From the NCBI GenBank assembly GCA_034509495.1, contig CM067522.1, forward strand, positions 11,823,023-11,887,022: a stretch of DNA of 64,000 bases. Reading direction: 5' to 3'. The DNA comes from Acestrorhynchus altus. Lineage: Eukaryota > Chordata > Actinopteri > Characiformes > Acestrorhynchidae. A program made the position numbers and the translations under genes. Shown here piece by piece: positions 44,963 to 56,075 of the stretch. The notes under the pieces were generated by a model. That model worked only from the letters and a program-made list of their open reading frames with translations, was not told where the DNA came from and did no database searches. Position 1 is the stretch's first letter, and each line of letters begins with the position of its first letter.

Positions 44963-45269
44963 TGAAAGCTGCAGCTTGGCCCAAAGAGATCCCATTGGTC
45001 TCACCTCATTTGGTGTGGTAACTAGCTGTGGTCAACCTCACTGAATACGTCTAAACCACCAGATGATGAATCACCTTTTCGTAGGAGTCCAGAACAAGTG
45101 AGGGAGAACCAAAGTGAGAAAGAAGGAAAAGAAGGGATGATGTAGGAAAAGCAGGATGAGAAAGGGGGGATATTTGATTTGTTAAAGGAGCACTCTGCAT
45201 AAGTAATCAGTCATTATGAATCAACAAGCAGACAGTCCAGCAGTACATCTATATCTGTCTCTCTATCCA

Positions 45270-46130
45270 TCCACCCATCCATCTATTCATGCAAAACAGC
45301 TTGGAATCTTTGCTCATTCCTGCGTACAAAACAGCTTCATATGGTTATGTTGGTAAATTTCACAATTTTTCTATTGAATTAAGTTCAGGACTTCGACTAG
45401 CTCATTCCAAAATATTACCTTCTTCTTGAACCATTCTTTGGTAAAATGACTTGAGTGCTTAAGGTTGTTGTCTTGCTGTATTATTCACATTCTCATGAGA
45501 GCTAACAGGCCAAAACCATACTACTACCACAACCACAGATGGGATAAGAATTTTAAGTTGGAATTGCATTTCCTTTCTGCAAAAATAACACATCTTGTGT
45601 AAATAATCTATTTAAAAGAGCTTTTTTATCTAATCTTTCCACAGAACATTTTCCAATTGATTTTGGCTTATCCAAGTGGTCTTTAGTAAACTGCAGTTGG
45701 ACAACAGCTTTCTCCTTGCAACCCTGCCATGTGCACTATTGTTGTTCATTGTTTTCCTGAAGGTGGACACATGAACATTAACTTCAAATGTGAGAAGGAT
45801 CTTTAATTGCTTAGAGGTTACCTTTGGGTTCTTTTTGATCTCACAGATGATTACACACCTTGCTCCTGGAGGGATTTTGTTGGTCGAGCACTCCTGGGAA
45901 GGGTAGTAATGGTTTTGAATTACCCCCATTTGTACACAACCTGTCTGACTGTGGATTGCTGGATTCCAAAGAAATGGTATTGTAAGCTCTTCCAACCAAA
46001 TGAATATCAACAACTTTCATTCTAAGGTCCTCAGAAATCTCCTCTTTTGTCTTATTTGTTTGATTTGGTTCTCCTTATCTACTTTCAGAACTGATGAGGT
46101 TTGAGGTGAGCCTTATGCAAACATTCTAAC
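45270..46130 (-). mobile_element. Tc1-like transposon relic, reverse orientation
   Basis: The minus strand reads transposase from about 46060 downwards. The best open piece (46013-45630) has IHSQTGCVQM, a CVIICEIKKNPKVTSKQLK segment, FEVNVHVSTFRKTMNNN, HGRVARRK and the first catalytic box near 45640 reading ENVLWKD followed by a stop, so the Asp survives but the frame ends. It continues in fragments to about 45290. The ends are not clear. Confidence 0.85.
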
Positions 46131-46249
46131 AGGTTCACAAACTCTCAAGCACCACTGTGTGCATCCCTGTATCAGTCTGTCTATCTACAGTATCTACCAA
46201 TGAATCACTTACCTTACTATCCCTCCTGCTGCCCCCTCTTTCCCACCCC

Positions 46250-46500
46250 CTCTCTGTCTCCATGTGAGAAGCCTCTTTCTGCTTGGGTGTGTATATGAGA
46301 GGCCCAGCAGGCCTTTAATAGACTGGGGAATAGGGAGGAGCGGGTTAAATGGGCTCAGTTAACGACACAATGCCGAGGGTCAGCTGGTCTAGAGCACCCT
46401 GCTGCCCAAGCTGGCCTCCAGGCCAGGCTCCCCCAGCTGCTCCTACTCCACCGAGTCAATGCACAATCAACTGACTCCAGGTCAGCCTGGATGCTGTAGC
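46250..46500. other. GC-rich candidate regulatory block
   Basis: Unique, GC-rich sequence with GCAGGCCTTTAATAGACTGG, GGTTAAATGGGCTCAGTTAACG, then GGCCTCCAGGCCAGGC and CCACCGAGTCAATGC. No frame or repeat signature. Possible enhancer. Confidence 0.3.
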
Positions 46501-46840
46501 AATTATACTAGAAATAAACAAGGAGAGAATAGAGCAGACATAAGATCAGCAAGTGAAACTAGCCTAGCTAACTTTGTTAAGAAGCCATCTGGGGGAATAA
46601 TGGTGTGATATGGTTTCATTAGAACAGGTCTGACATCAGTGTGGCTGAGCTGGATGGGTAGTGGTGGAAGTGTAATGCAGTGGAAGATGATCCACGACCT
46701 GTTGTTAGGGATGGAGAATGTGAAAAGAAGGTGTGTGATCAGTTTTAAAAGAATGCTTCATCCAGAAATGCTAATGTCATTTTATATGCAAATGATGTCA
46801 TACTATCCTTGATTTTTTTTTTTTCATTCACTATGTTGGC
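46501..46840. other. Unique spacer, nothing recognised
   Basis: No supported structure. Confidence 0.4.
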
Positions 46841-47045
46841 ATGTTTAGATGTTTAGAACAAAATATGTGAAATATTTCTATAGTTTGACATAGTTTTATT
46901 AACCAAAAAATCTGAAACAACTTTATAGGAGACATACATGCCAGATATTGTTGTTTAAAATACACTTTATGTCTCATAAAAACTATTTCAAATTCATTAT
47001 CCAGAGTGTTTTTGAGTTGAAACTGCAAGAATTTTGATGTTATTC
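46841..47045 (-). repeat. Dispersed repeat family B, copy 3 (inverted)
   Basis: The minus strand gives the ordered blocks caactcaaaaacactctgga, atgagacataaagtgt, aacaatatctggcatgt and aaaactatgtcaaactat, matching 19031-19325. Confidence 0.65.
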
Positions 47046-47137
47046 GTAATGAATAGATTTACAATCATATTCCTAATAAGTTCTTTAAAACATTTGACAG
47101 TAGTCCAATTAAAATAAATAAATAAATAAACCTAGGT

Positions 47138-47362
47138 TGAGCATGTACACATAGACAGAGCAGTAAACATGCATTGAAACTCTCATTTGTCATTTAAAGT
47201 AGGATTTAATTCAGTTGGAAATGAGTGAACGTTAACTGTTTTCATAACTCAGAGGAGATGGTTAGGTCTTGGGTAAGTCTTGTAGTTGTACTGTGATCCT
47301 GAGTTATGAAGCCTTTAAAATGGCACAAAACTGCCCATTAAGTGTAGATATTATATTTAATA
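47138..47362 (+). mobile_element. Repeat family F1, copy with TTAA near end
   Basis: Shares GACAGAGCAGTAAACATGCA, GATTTAATTCAGTTGGAAAT, GAGTGAACGTTAACTG, a GTCTTGTAGTTGTACTG region, GAGTTATGAAGCC and AACTGCCCATTAAGTG. It ends near TTAA at 47357-47360. The left half is absent. Confidence 0.62.
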
Positions 47363-48095
47363 CTTAAATATAAGAATTATAACAAAAGGTGACTGATCAC
47401 CGATCACTGTGTGAGTGTGATTTGACATGGTATAGATGAATAATGAAATGGAAATTAAATTGGAAACTGGCTCTAGATGTAATTTATGTTTTCTTTCTGG
47501 CTAAAATGCAAATAATGACAATTGGTATGCTTATTATACCACAAAAAGCTTTAATTTATTGTTTGACATGCTAGAATTTGCAGGTTAGTGTATTGCTATA
47601 ACTGAGGGTTTGTTCTCTTTCTTGGTGTGAAACCACAATATCACCAATGAAGCAAATTACCAATAATTATAATAATTACCAATAATTATTATAATAATAA
47701 TTAGCTAAAAATAGAATTAAAACTAGATCAATTCAAAATTGATAATCTCCAGAAATCATACACATTTACGCAGTACCTGCCAGCAGTCTTCTCTTCTTTT
47801 CTTAGTCAGTCCAAGGGTGGCAAGACACCATGGGGCAAAGAGAACACAACACATTGCCTTCCCCTGACTCATTGTATAATATCCTGGGGCTCCATCCTGA
47901 ATTAGCCTTCCGTTGGGGACCGTTCATACTTGTATGTGAGGGAACACTTACATGCACACATACTGTTTCAAATTACACTAAAGAGTAAACATAGGGTGCA
48001 AAGAAAGCATCATATTTAGATAGCACTCGTCTATGTTAAAGCCCAAATTTGGATGCACTCATTAAACTGCAGCTTATTTACATGCATACATATAT
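47363..48095. other. Unique AT-rich stretch, nothing recognised
   Basis: A small AATTACCAATAATTAT tandem run lies at about 47657-47705. Confidence 0.45.
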
Positions 48096-49354
48096 ATAGT
48101 GCAAAGTATTCACAGTGCTTCACATTTAGTACATTTTGTTATGTTACAGTCTTGTTCCAAAATGGATTCAATTAACTTTTTTTTTTAATTCTACACACAA
48201 TACCCCAGCACATTTATTAAACATATAACATAAAAATATAACATGTACATAAGTATTCACAAACTTTGCCAGGACACTGATTTCCACTGTTTCCACTGAT
48301 CATGTTTCAGATGTCTCTAAAGCTTGATTGGACGCCTATGGTCAATTCAGTTGATTGGACATGAATTGGAAAGGCACACACCTGTTTATATAAGATCCCA
48401 TAGTAGACAGTGCATGTCAGAACAAAAAACAAGTCATGAGAGCTAAGGAATTGTCTGTAGACCTTTGAGACAGGATTGTATTGAGATAGATCTGGGGAAG
48501 GGTACAGAAAAAATTCTGCTGCATTGACCTCCATCATCTGTAAATGGAAGAAGTTTGGAACCACCAGGACTCTTCCTAGAGCTAGCTGCCAGAAGAACCT
48601 TAATTAGGGAGGTGACCAAGAACCCAGTGGTCACTCTGACAGAGTACAATGTTGCTCTGTGGAGAGAAGAGAACCATACCCTTTCTGCAGCACTCCACCA
48701 ATCAGGCCTGTATAGTAGAGTGGCCAGACGGACCCACTCCTCAGTAAAAGGCACAAAACAGTCCATCTGGAGTTTGCCAAAAGGCATCTAAAGGGCTCTC
48801 AGACCATGAGAAACAGACACCATGGTGGTGGCAGCATCATGTTGTGGGGATGTTTTTCTGCAGCAGGAACTGGGAGACTAGTCAGGGTCAAGAGAAAGAT
48901 GACTGCAGTGATGTACAGAGACATCCTGGATGAAAACCTTCAGAGTGCTCTAGATTTCAGCCTAAGATGAAGGTTTATCTTCTAACAGGACAACATCCCT
49001 AAGCATGCAGCCAAGATAACAAAGAAGTGGCTTCAAGACAACTGTGTGATTGTCCTTGAGTGGCCCAGCCAGAGCCCAGACTTGAACTTGATTGACCATC
49101 TCTGGAGATGGCGGATCTGAAAAGGGCTGTGCACTGATGCTCCCAATTCAATCTGATGGATCTTGAGAGGTTCAGGAAAGAAGAATGGGAGAAACTAGCC
49201 AAGCTTGTAGCATCATTTCTCACTTTGTCATCATGAGGTATTGTGTGTAGATTTTTGAGGGAAAAAAATAATTGAATCCATTTTGAAATAAGACTATAAC
49301 ATAATAAAATGTGGAAAAAATGAAGTGCTGGGAATACTTTCCAGATACACTGTA
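48096..49354 (+). mobile_element. Tc1-like transposon relic, near full length
   Basis: The left end TATAGTGCAAAGTATTCAC and the right end, read inverted as TACAGTGTATCTGGAAAGTA, are terminal inverted repeats that continue inwards through a TTGTTATGTTACAG block (left) and its inverse (right). The length of about 1.26 kb is close to that of typical fish Tc1 elements. The transposase is present in order but broken. This is the best preserved Tc1 unit in the window. Confidence 0.88.
48420..49230 (+). pseudogene. Tc1 transposase pseudogene, nearly complete order
   Basis: Pieces in order: ICKWKKFGTTRTLP (DNA-binding region, about 48535-48580); LSAALHQSGLYSRVARR (48684-48735); HHGGGSIMLWGCFSAAG (48820-48870); TGRLVRVKRKMTAVMYRDIL; QDNIPKHAAKITKKWLQDN (48987-49042), keeping the second Asp; and LEWPSQSPDLNLIDHLW (49057-49107), where the usual catalytic Glu is Asp. 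At least three frames and several stops. Dead. Confidence 0.9.
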
Positions 49355-49394
49355 CTGTTCATTCTACATGAGTAACAGGGAGTTAAACAGTTGG

Positions 49395-49500
49395 GTTTAT
49401 AAGTATTTGGACAATGATCTCATTTTTTAGTTTGCATTTGTACATCACCTCAGTGGATCTGAAATGAAGTCAAAATGTCACAGAAGTATAGTTTTTCAAT
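49395..49500 (+). mobile_element. Tc1-like terminal fragment
   Basis: TATAAGTATTTGGACAATGA followed by CATTTGTACATCACC and GGATCTGAAATGAAG resembles the end of another fish Tc1 group. Only the terminal region is present. Confidence 0.5.
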
Positions 49501-49737
49501 GCTGAAAGTAAGTTACGAGCTGGCAAACAGAGTTTGCACTGCACAGTGATGTTACTCCAATTTCGTCCAAATATGAAATAATGCTCAAAATTCCAAAACA
49601 GAAAAACCTCTTTCCTTGTGGTGCCATGTCAGCTCCATAATCTTAAACATGTAGTTGCATGTTTTATGGAATGGAAATATTCAAGCTATATGAGATGGGT
49701 TATCACAGGACCCCATTCTACAGCTCCATTTCTGCTG

Positions 49738-50036
49738 GGCTGTGAACAGTCCACCAAACAGAAATATCAAACTAACAATGTCCTCTGGATAGTGTCCTCT
49801 GACCACTAATGAAGGACAAGAGGATGACCATCAATTGTTAGCTTCTTTCTCTGACTTTACATTTACACAGTTATGTAGGAGTGTCTAACCGAGTGCAGTG
49901 AGTGGAAATAGTGTTTAAGCACTCCAGCAGCACTGCTGTCCGATGCATCCATTCCAGCACAACACACACCACCATTTTGTCAGCATCACTGATGTGCTGA
50001 GAATGTCCCACCAACCAAATAAAATCTGACACATCT
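49738..50036 (+). mobile_element. Palindromic miniature element, internal fragment
   Basis: Collinear with the middle of the family at 1-411 and 27992-28709: aacagtccaccaaacagaa, a tgaccactaatgaagga block, TCTCTGACTTTACAT (49849-49863), then CACTCCAGCAGCACTGCTG and a gagaatg-tcccacca block. Both termini are missing. Confidence 0.7.
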
Positions 50037-50039
50037 TCC

Positions 50040-50795
50040 CATCAAACTATGACCAGCTTCCCTTTCCCTGCTGATGAAAAGCATCCCCACAGCATCTCCA
50101 CATGCTGCCACCACCATGTTTCACAGTGGAGATGGTGTGTTCAGGGTGATGCACGGTGTCAGTTTTCCACCACACAGTGTTTTACACTTTGGCCAAATAC
50201 TTTTTTATTTGATCAGAGCACATTCTTCCATACGTTTGCTGTGTCCCCTACATGGCTTGTGGCAAACTGCTGTCATTTGCCTTCAATGGTTTTGCTTTTT
50301 CTTTTGGAGTACACGAACAATAGTGTGGACAGATTCTCCCACCTGAGATCTCTGCAGCTTCTCCAGAGTGATCATGTGCCTCTTGGCTGTTTCTCTAATT
50401 AGGGGCCTCCTTGCGTGGGCTGTCAGTTTAGGTGGCTGGCCATGTCTTGTTAGGTCAGCAGTTGTGCCATACTCCTTCCATTTTAGGATGATGGATCACA
50501 CAGTGCTCTGTGAGATGTTCATAGCTTGGGATATTTTTTTATAACCTTGCTTTGCACGTCCCTACAACTTTATCCCTGACCTGTCGGGTGTGTTCCTTGG
50601 TTTACATGCTGTTTGATCACTAATGATCTCTAACTTCCCCCGGAGACCTTCATAGAACAGCTGTAGTTCTATTGAGAATAAATTACACACAGGAGGACTC
50701 TATTAATTAGGTGACTTCTGAAGGCAATTGGTCACACTTGATTTTATTTAGGGGTGTCAGAGTACAGGGGGGCTGAATACAAATGTATGTATTCA
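50040..50795 (-). mobile_element. Tc1-like transposon relic, reverse orientation
   Basis: On the minus strand the order is terminal region (CATTTGTATTCAGCCCCCCT near 50785), leader, DNA-binding region and early transposase. It reaches the GGGSMW-like loop (CATGTTTCACAGTGGAGATG near 50116-50135) and stops there, lacking the C-terminal half. It is related to the outer element at 13045-14515. Frameshifts throughout. Confidence 0.78.
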
Positions 50796-51241
50796 TATGT
50801 TATATATATTTCATATAAAACTAGCATAAAAATTGTGTTGTGAGCTATGGTGATGTGTTACGTTTAACTGCCTTATACCATATGACTACTGCAGTTTGAT
50901 ATTAATTGTTCCTCATTTCAGTTAAGGGGAAAATTAAAGGGCAGCCTTGTATGCTCATGTAAAATCCAATCATATGGATTTCATTTGCCAGTAATACATC
51001 AGCCTACTAAAGTGAGAGAATGATGTAGATAGGCAAGAATATTTTATTATCAGAAGGTCAGGGTGTACATGTATACTTAAATGCATGTGGGCTCATGTAA
51101 CAGGCTCATGTAATGCAGATTATTGTTATTGGTGATGGATTTTGAGACCTCAAAGTAGAGACCATTTCTTGATCCTGATATAATACTGTTGTCAGGGCAG
51201 GGCGATTGTCAGGGCAATTTTGTTCTGATATTTTACATACA

Positions 51242-51243
<2 letters not shown>
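50796..51243. other. Unique AT-rich spacer, nothing recognised
   Basis: No supported structure. Confidence 0.4.

Positions 51244-51302
<59 letters not shown>
51244..51302. repeat. (AC)n microsatellite
   Basis: A perfect AC array of about 59 bp. Confidence 0.96.
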
Positions 51303-51304
<2 letters not shown>

Positions 51305-52280
51305 CCAACTGGTGGATGACTGCTGGTTAAAGCCTAAAAGCCAAAAGAGGAGGTATGGCGTATTTGTTGTGGGTATTACGAGCTAAACGGCTTAGCAGTT
51401 AGCAGACGCGCTTCCCTGAAGGGCTGAGGGGTGTGTGCAAGTGCATGTGTGTGTGTGTGTGTGTCCAAAGGTTTTTGAGCCACAGCCAAAAGTCTAAGCC
51501 ATGAGCCAAGACCATGCAGCTTGAGGCCCAACAGAGGGAGGGAAAGAGACCAAGAAACGAGGGATTTGACCATAAAAGAGTAGCTGCAGGTGTGCGGGTT
51601 CGGGGGGGAGTGCATGTCGGTGTGTTTGTGTAAGAGTGTGTTACGTTTAAACAGGCTTTGTGGCCTCTCTCCAGAGCTCAGCATATGCTTAACGTATCTC
51701 CTTGCTTAGTTAAAATCATTCCCATAGTGGAAAAAAAAAAATCAGGAACGATTTTTTCACAATGTTTACAGCACATTCTTTGGCTATTGGGTTGCGAGTT
51801 GGTCTGAATGTGTAATTTTCTTTTAGGTCTGAAAAAAGGTCAGGAAATTAAAATGTTTTGGTGATGTCTCACATGAACAGTTTCAAGTGACAAGTCAAAA
51901 GAACTTGAAAAAGACATGTAGTTGACAGTGACCGATGGTATGCATATCTTAAACTTGAGTAAAAGTAGAGATTTATATCTTATTTATACCTACGCTTGGG
52001 TTAAAGTAAAAATGTATTAGTATTTAGTTAATATTTTATTATATATATTATATTATTATTATATTATATATTATATTATATATATATCTGCTTATATTAA
52101 AGAGATTAACATGGCTACAAACATACAAATGCAGAGTTTCGAAAATATAGCAAAACGTCCTTATTATTAGTCATTAAATTGCAACACAAATAGATCTGTA
52201 GAACCAAATTAAACAAATATGACAGAACATTATATGGTATATGAATGACAAATGTTTGTGAACTTAGCAGATAATTTGAA
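51303..52280. other. Unique stretch with AT-rich simple tract
   Basis: 51330-51700 is mixed unique sequence with a short TG run (51447-51463). 52030-52088 is an imperfect TATTAT/ATAT tract. No gene is evident. Confidence 0.4.
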
Positions 52281-52289
52281 AGTGAAATC

Positions 52290-53060
52290 ACACATTTTCA
52301 ATCAATGGGATGACAATCAGGTGTCTGTAGTAGGTGCCTGTTTATTTAAAGAATACAGATCTATCGAAGTCTGATCTCCACACATTTGTGGAAGTGTATC
52401 ATGGCATGAACAACTGGAATTTCTGAGGTCCAAAAAAGAGTTGTTAATGCTCATCGGGCTGGAAAAGGTTACAAAACTATCTCTACAGAGTTTGGACTCC
52501 ACCAGCCATTCAGACAGATTGTGCACAAATGGAGGAAATGCAAGACCATTATTATGTTCCTCACTAGGTCTCAACCAACAAAGATCATACAAGAACAAGG
52601 CAGGTTTGTGTGAGGTAACAAAGGAACCCAATGTAACTTCTAAGCAACTAAAAGCCATTGGTTAATGTAAATGTTTATTAGTCCACCACCAGGTGAACAC
52701 TTAACAGCAATGGTGTGCATGGCAGGGTTGCAAAGGACAAAGCCAATGCTCTCCACCATTGCTGTCCATCTGTGGTTTGCTACTGATCAAATTGACAAGC
52801 CAGAAGGCTTTTGGAACAGGGTTTGGTGGACAGATGAGACCAAAATAGCTCATTTTGTGTTAAAAGAGAAGTGTTATCAGTTAAGAAAACTACTTCATCT
52901 GTGAAACACAGGGGTGGACGTATCATGGTTTGTGCATGTTTTGCTGCATCTGGGCTGGATAGCTTGCCATTATTGTTGGAGCAATGAATTTTAAATTATA
53001 GGGTTTGTGGTTCATTCAACAAGACAAAAAACTTAACTAAAATCTGATCCTCACTCTCAT
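52290..53060 (+). mobile_element. Tc1-like transposon relic
   Basis: Transposase pieces in order: KRVVNAHRAGKGYKTIS-type HTH near 52435-52480; FGLHQPFRQIVHKWRK near 52488-52535; a VTKEPNVTSKQLKAIG stretch (52614-52662); and DQIDKPEGFWNRVWWTDETK (52786-52845) with the first catalytic Asp intact. A loop near 52910 reads HRGGRIMVCACFA-like. The C-terminal half is missing. Stops and frameshifts are present. Confidence 0.86.
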
Positions 53061-53089
53061 CAATCTGGAGTTTTTTATGCTCTCCCCAT

Positions 53090-53290
53090 AACTCCATCAC
53101 CTCCCATCCACCTCCCAAAAATACACAATAGGTAAATTGGCCATGTTAAATGGTACTCTGTGAGTGTGTGTGACTGGATGTGTGTGTGCGATCCCATGCA
53201 ATAGACTGGTGCCCTTTCCAGTGGCCATGCTTGCCTTGTTGTCAGTGATTCCTGAAAGGCTCTAAAATAAATCATTGTCTTCTTTTTGGA
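53090..53290 (+). mobile_element. LINE/SINE 3'-tail-like sequence, degenerate
   Basis: Contains ATTGGCCATG..., then GATCCCATGCAATAGACTGG (53190-53209), GCCCTTTCCAGTGGCCATGC, TGCCTTGTTGTCAGTGATTC and AAGGCTCTAAAATAAAT. This order is that of a 3' region very common on fish retroposons, with many substitutions. No coding part. Confidence 0.55.
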
Positions 53291-53789
53291 ATAATTTTGG
53301 TCTAAAGTAAAATGCATTTAAGGAAATCAGAGATATTTAATAGAACAGTTTCACCTATACGAGACACAGACACACACCTGTATCTAAGATATCTCTTCAG
53401 TTTCAAGTGAACACTAGAGAAGCATCTTCTGAATGTGGAGAGACAAATAATGGGTTTAAGAAGACTGAGATGATAACAGAGCTTGTTAATCAGCTTCTTT
53501 TTAGTTTTCCAGCAACAGAAGTGGCAAGATCATATTAGATATTCTCAGTAGATCACAGACACACAAGTTCTGTGATGATTTAGTAAAATGTTAAATCGTT
53601 ACAGAAAAAAGTCAAGATGTATTCAGTGGGGGTTACAAGACAAAGTTTGGATAGCTATTGTGTTGTACAATGCTTCATTTTACCTCAATATATTCTGTTG
53701 TAATTATATAGAATTAAACTGTCAATCCAATATTCAATTGACTATTGCCATGTGCAATTAAATATTAGATTTTTATCTATTGAAAAAAA

Positions 53790-53793
<4 letters not shown>
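53291..53793. other. Unique spacer, nothing recognised
   Basis: No supported structure. Confidence 0.4.

Positions 53794-53858
<65 letters not shown>
53794..53858. repeat. (AT)n microsatellite
   Basis: About 65 bp of perfect AT. Confidence 0.97.
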
Positions 53859-53861
<3 letters not shown>

Positions 53862-55427
53862 TACACAATATTCATATTTTTTCTTGAGCAATAGAAAAGC
53901 TTTAGGCTGATAGGGGGAATTTAAATGATCATACCAATTTTACATGGTATCATATCTAAAACCTAACTTAAGAGCATTCTACAGCTACAACATAAAAAAT
54001 GAACCTCAATATCTCTCACATTTTACAGGTGCAGCTCCAGACAAAAAAGGTCAGAAAGTCAACAAAACAGAGAGACATAAGGCACCTGAAACCACACCTC
54101 ACTTAAACTTGGTTAACTCATTTCTAAACCCCTAACAATAACCTAAACATAACCAAAAATAACCATTACTCCAACCCTAAGTATAACTTGTAGACATAAC
54201 TTAACTTGGCAGGTCAATACACTGTAAAAACTGTAAAAGGTTTGTGACCACTCTGTCCTAAAATTTCTATTTAAAAGTTTACTGAACCAAATAGTAGCAC
54301 AATGTTAGGGGCTTGTTCTGTTAACTTCAACTATCAAAAGTTCAATCAACTGTCTGGTTACTAACCTTAATAATATTATTAAAATATTATATACTTTTCC
54401 AGTGTACGGCAATCAATTGTTTCCACCATTTTATTTGTATATTATGTTTATTTTTGTCATTTGACCATGAAAACAATTCAAGTGTTGAATAAGCTGGACA
54501 TATAAGCTTTAATTTATGTATATTGGTTTAGGCAATTCAATATTATTGTTGATATTAGACTGAGAAGGTGCAACCAAACTCACACTGTTTGGGGCAGTCA
54601 GACATTTGTGCCATTGAGTAGCCCTTAGCTGATTACATTTCTTGCCCAAGAAAGAAATTCTGAAAATGTCAGTCAAATAAAAGTGGGCTACTTGTACTTT
54701 AAATAATTACTCTTTTCTCCAAGAGAGAGCATTTCAATTCCGTGGTAAAATTAATAATTACCTGTGCTAAAACCACTTACCCAAAGAGTAAAGTGGTAAT
54801 TTTTAAAACATTTCACCACGCTTTCCATGCTTTTTTCTGGACATAGGAACTTTAAAATCTCTTTAAAATCTTAAAATGCCACAATAAAGAATTCTACTCT
54901 TCTGGCCAATCTGAAAATATCATGAATGGAAGGTGTTTATTGCACAGCCATTGCAAGTTTTAATAAAGTGATGACACATCATGGTTTCATATGTCTACTG
55001 ATCTGATATACAATATACTAATATAATTGATACTTTCGATATAAATATTTCAAAATATTTAATAAAGAAATAAACAATGCAAAAAAATGTTTTGTGCTTA
55101 TCTCGAAACAAGAATTGCACCTTAAAATTCCATCTCAGGTACATTCTACCTCCTGTAAATTCCATTTAATTTTGACTTTTGAACATAGAGAACAACTTTC
55201 TGCCTTGCTTATGGTGCTATAGTCTTTAAAACAAATACATGTGCTTTAAAGGTGAACTAATGATGCAAACATTTAACTGCCTTTTCATTAGGAGGGAAAT
55301 AGGTACTGCTCACCTGGAAGCTTCCATACATTGAAGTGGAGTTTTGAGAGCTCGGAAAAGTGGAAGGGGATATATATACATATATATAAATCTAAATGAA
55401 TCTAATCATTCCAAATAATTAATGAAA
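53859..55427. other. Long AT-rich stretch, nothing recognised
   Basis: About 1.6 kb. Short frames only. No transposon end, repeat unit or domain recognised. Confidence 0.4.
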
Positions 55428-55538
55428 ATTCTTGTATTTCCAGCTAAAAACACACTGGATGATCCAATCCCAACAGGATTTCTGAGATGTAAAGTGTTTA
55501 TAGTCCTATGATGGAAAACATATTGTAGGGAATATTGC

Positions 55539-55614
<76 letters not shown>

Positions 55615-55745
55615 AATGTTTATGTCTCAAATGCAAAGTTATTTGATCCTGATCTCCTCAAAATAATATTTGGCATGTGTGACTGTTTCCCAGAATATAT
55701 TTTAATAATGTGTTTATGAAGAAAAAGTAGGGTCAAACCATAAAC
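55428..55745 (+). repeat. Dispersed repeat family B, copy 4, with internal (AT)n
   Basis: Shares cagctaaaaacacactgga, GATGTAAAGTGTTTATAGTC and GGAATATTGCA with copy 1, then an AT array of about 72 bp (55540-55611) absent from the other copies, then the TTTGGCATGTGTGACTGTTT region and agtagggtcaaacca. The array begins directly after the shared GGAATATTGCA. Confidence 0.65.
55540..55611. repeat. (AT)n microsatellite
   Basis: About 72 bp of perfect AT lying inside the family B copy. Confidence 0.97.
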
Positions 55746-56004
55746 CAAGATTACTTAATTACATTGCTACCTCGGCTTATGATTCATTATATTTTCTGTT
55801 ATTTTAATTCTTGTAATTTTCCTGAACTTTTTCTTAAAGGAAAAGCAAAACAAACAGTACTCATGTTGAACAAACTTAACCATTGTCTTTAATTTTTAAT
55901 GCACACTTGTTAGTTAGATGGCATGTCCAGCAACTCCTACCTGTCAAATTTGACTGAGGGGTTCAATGGCATATCTCCACCTTGTGTATGTACATTAATG
56001 TACA

Positions 56005-56007
<3 letters not shown>

Positions 56008-56070
<63 letters not shown>
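56008..56070. repeat. (TG)n microsatellite
   Basis: A perfect TG array of about 63 bp. Confidence 0.96.
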
Positions 56071-56075
<5 letters not shown>

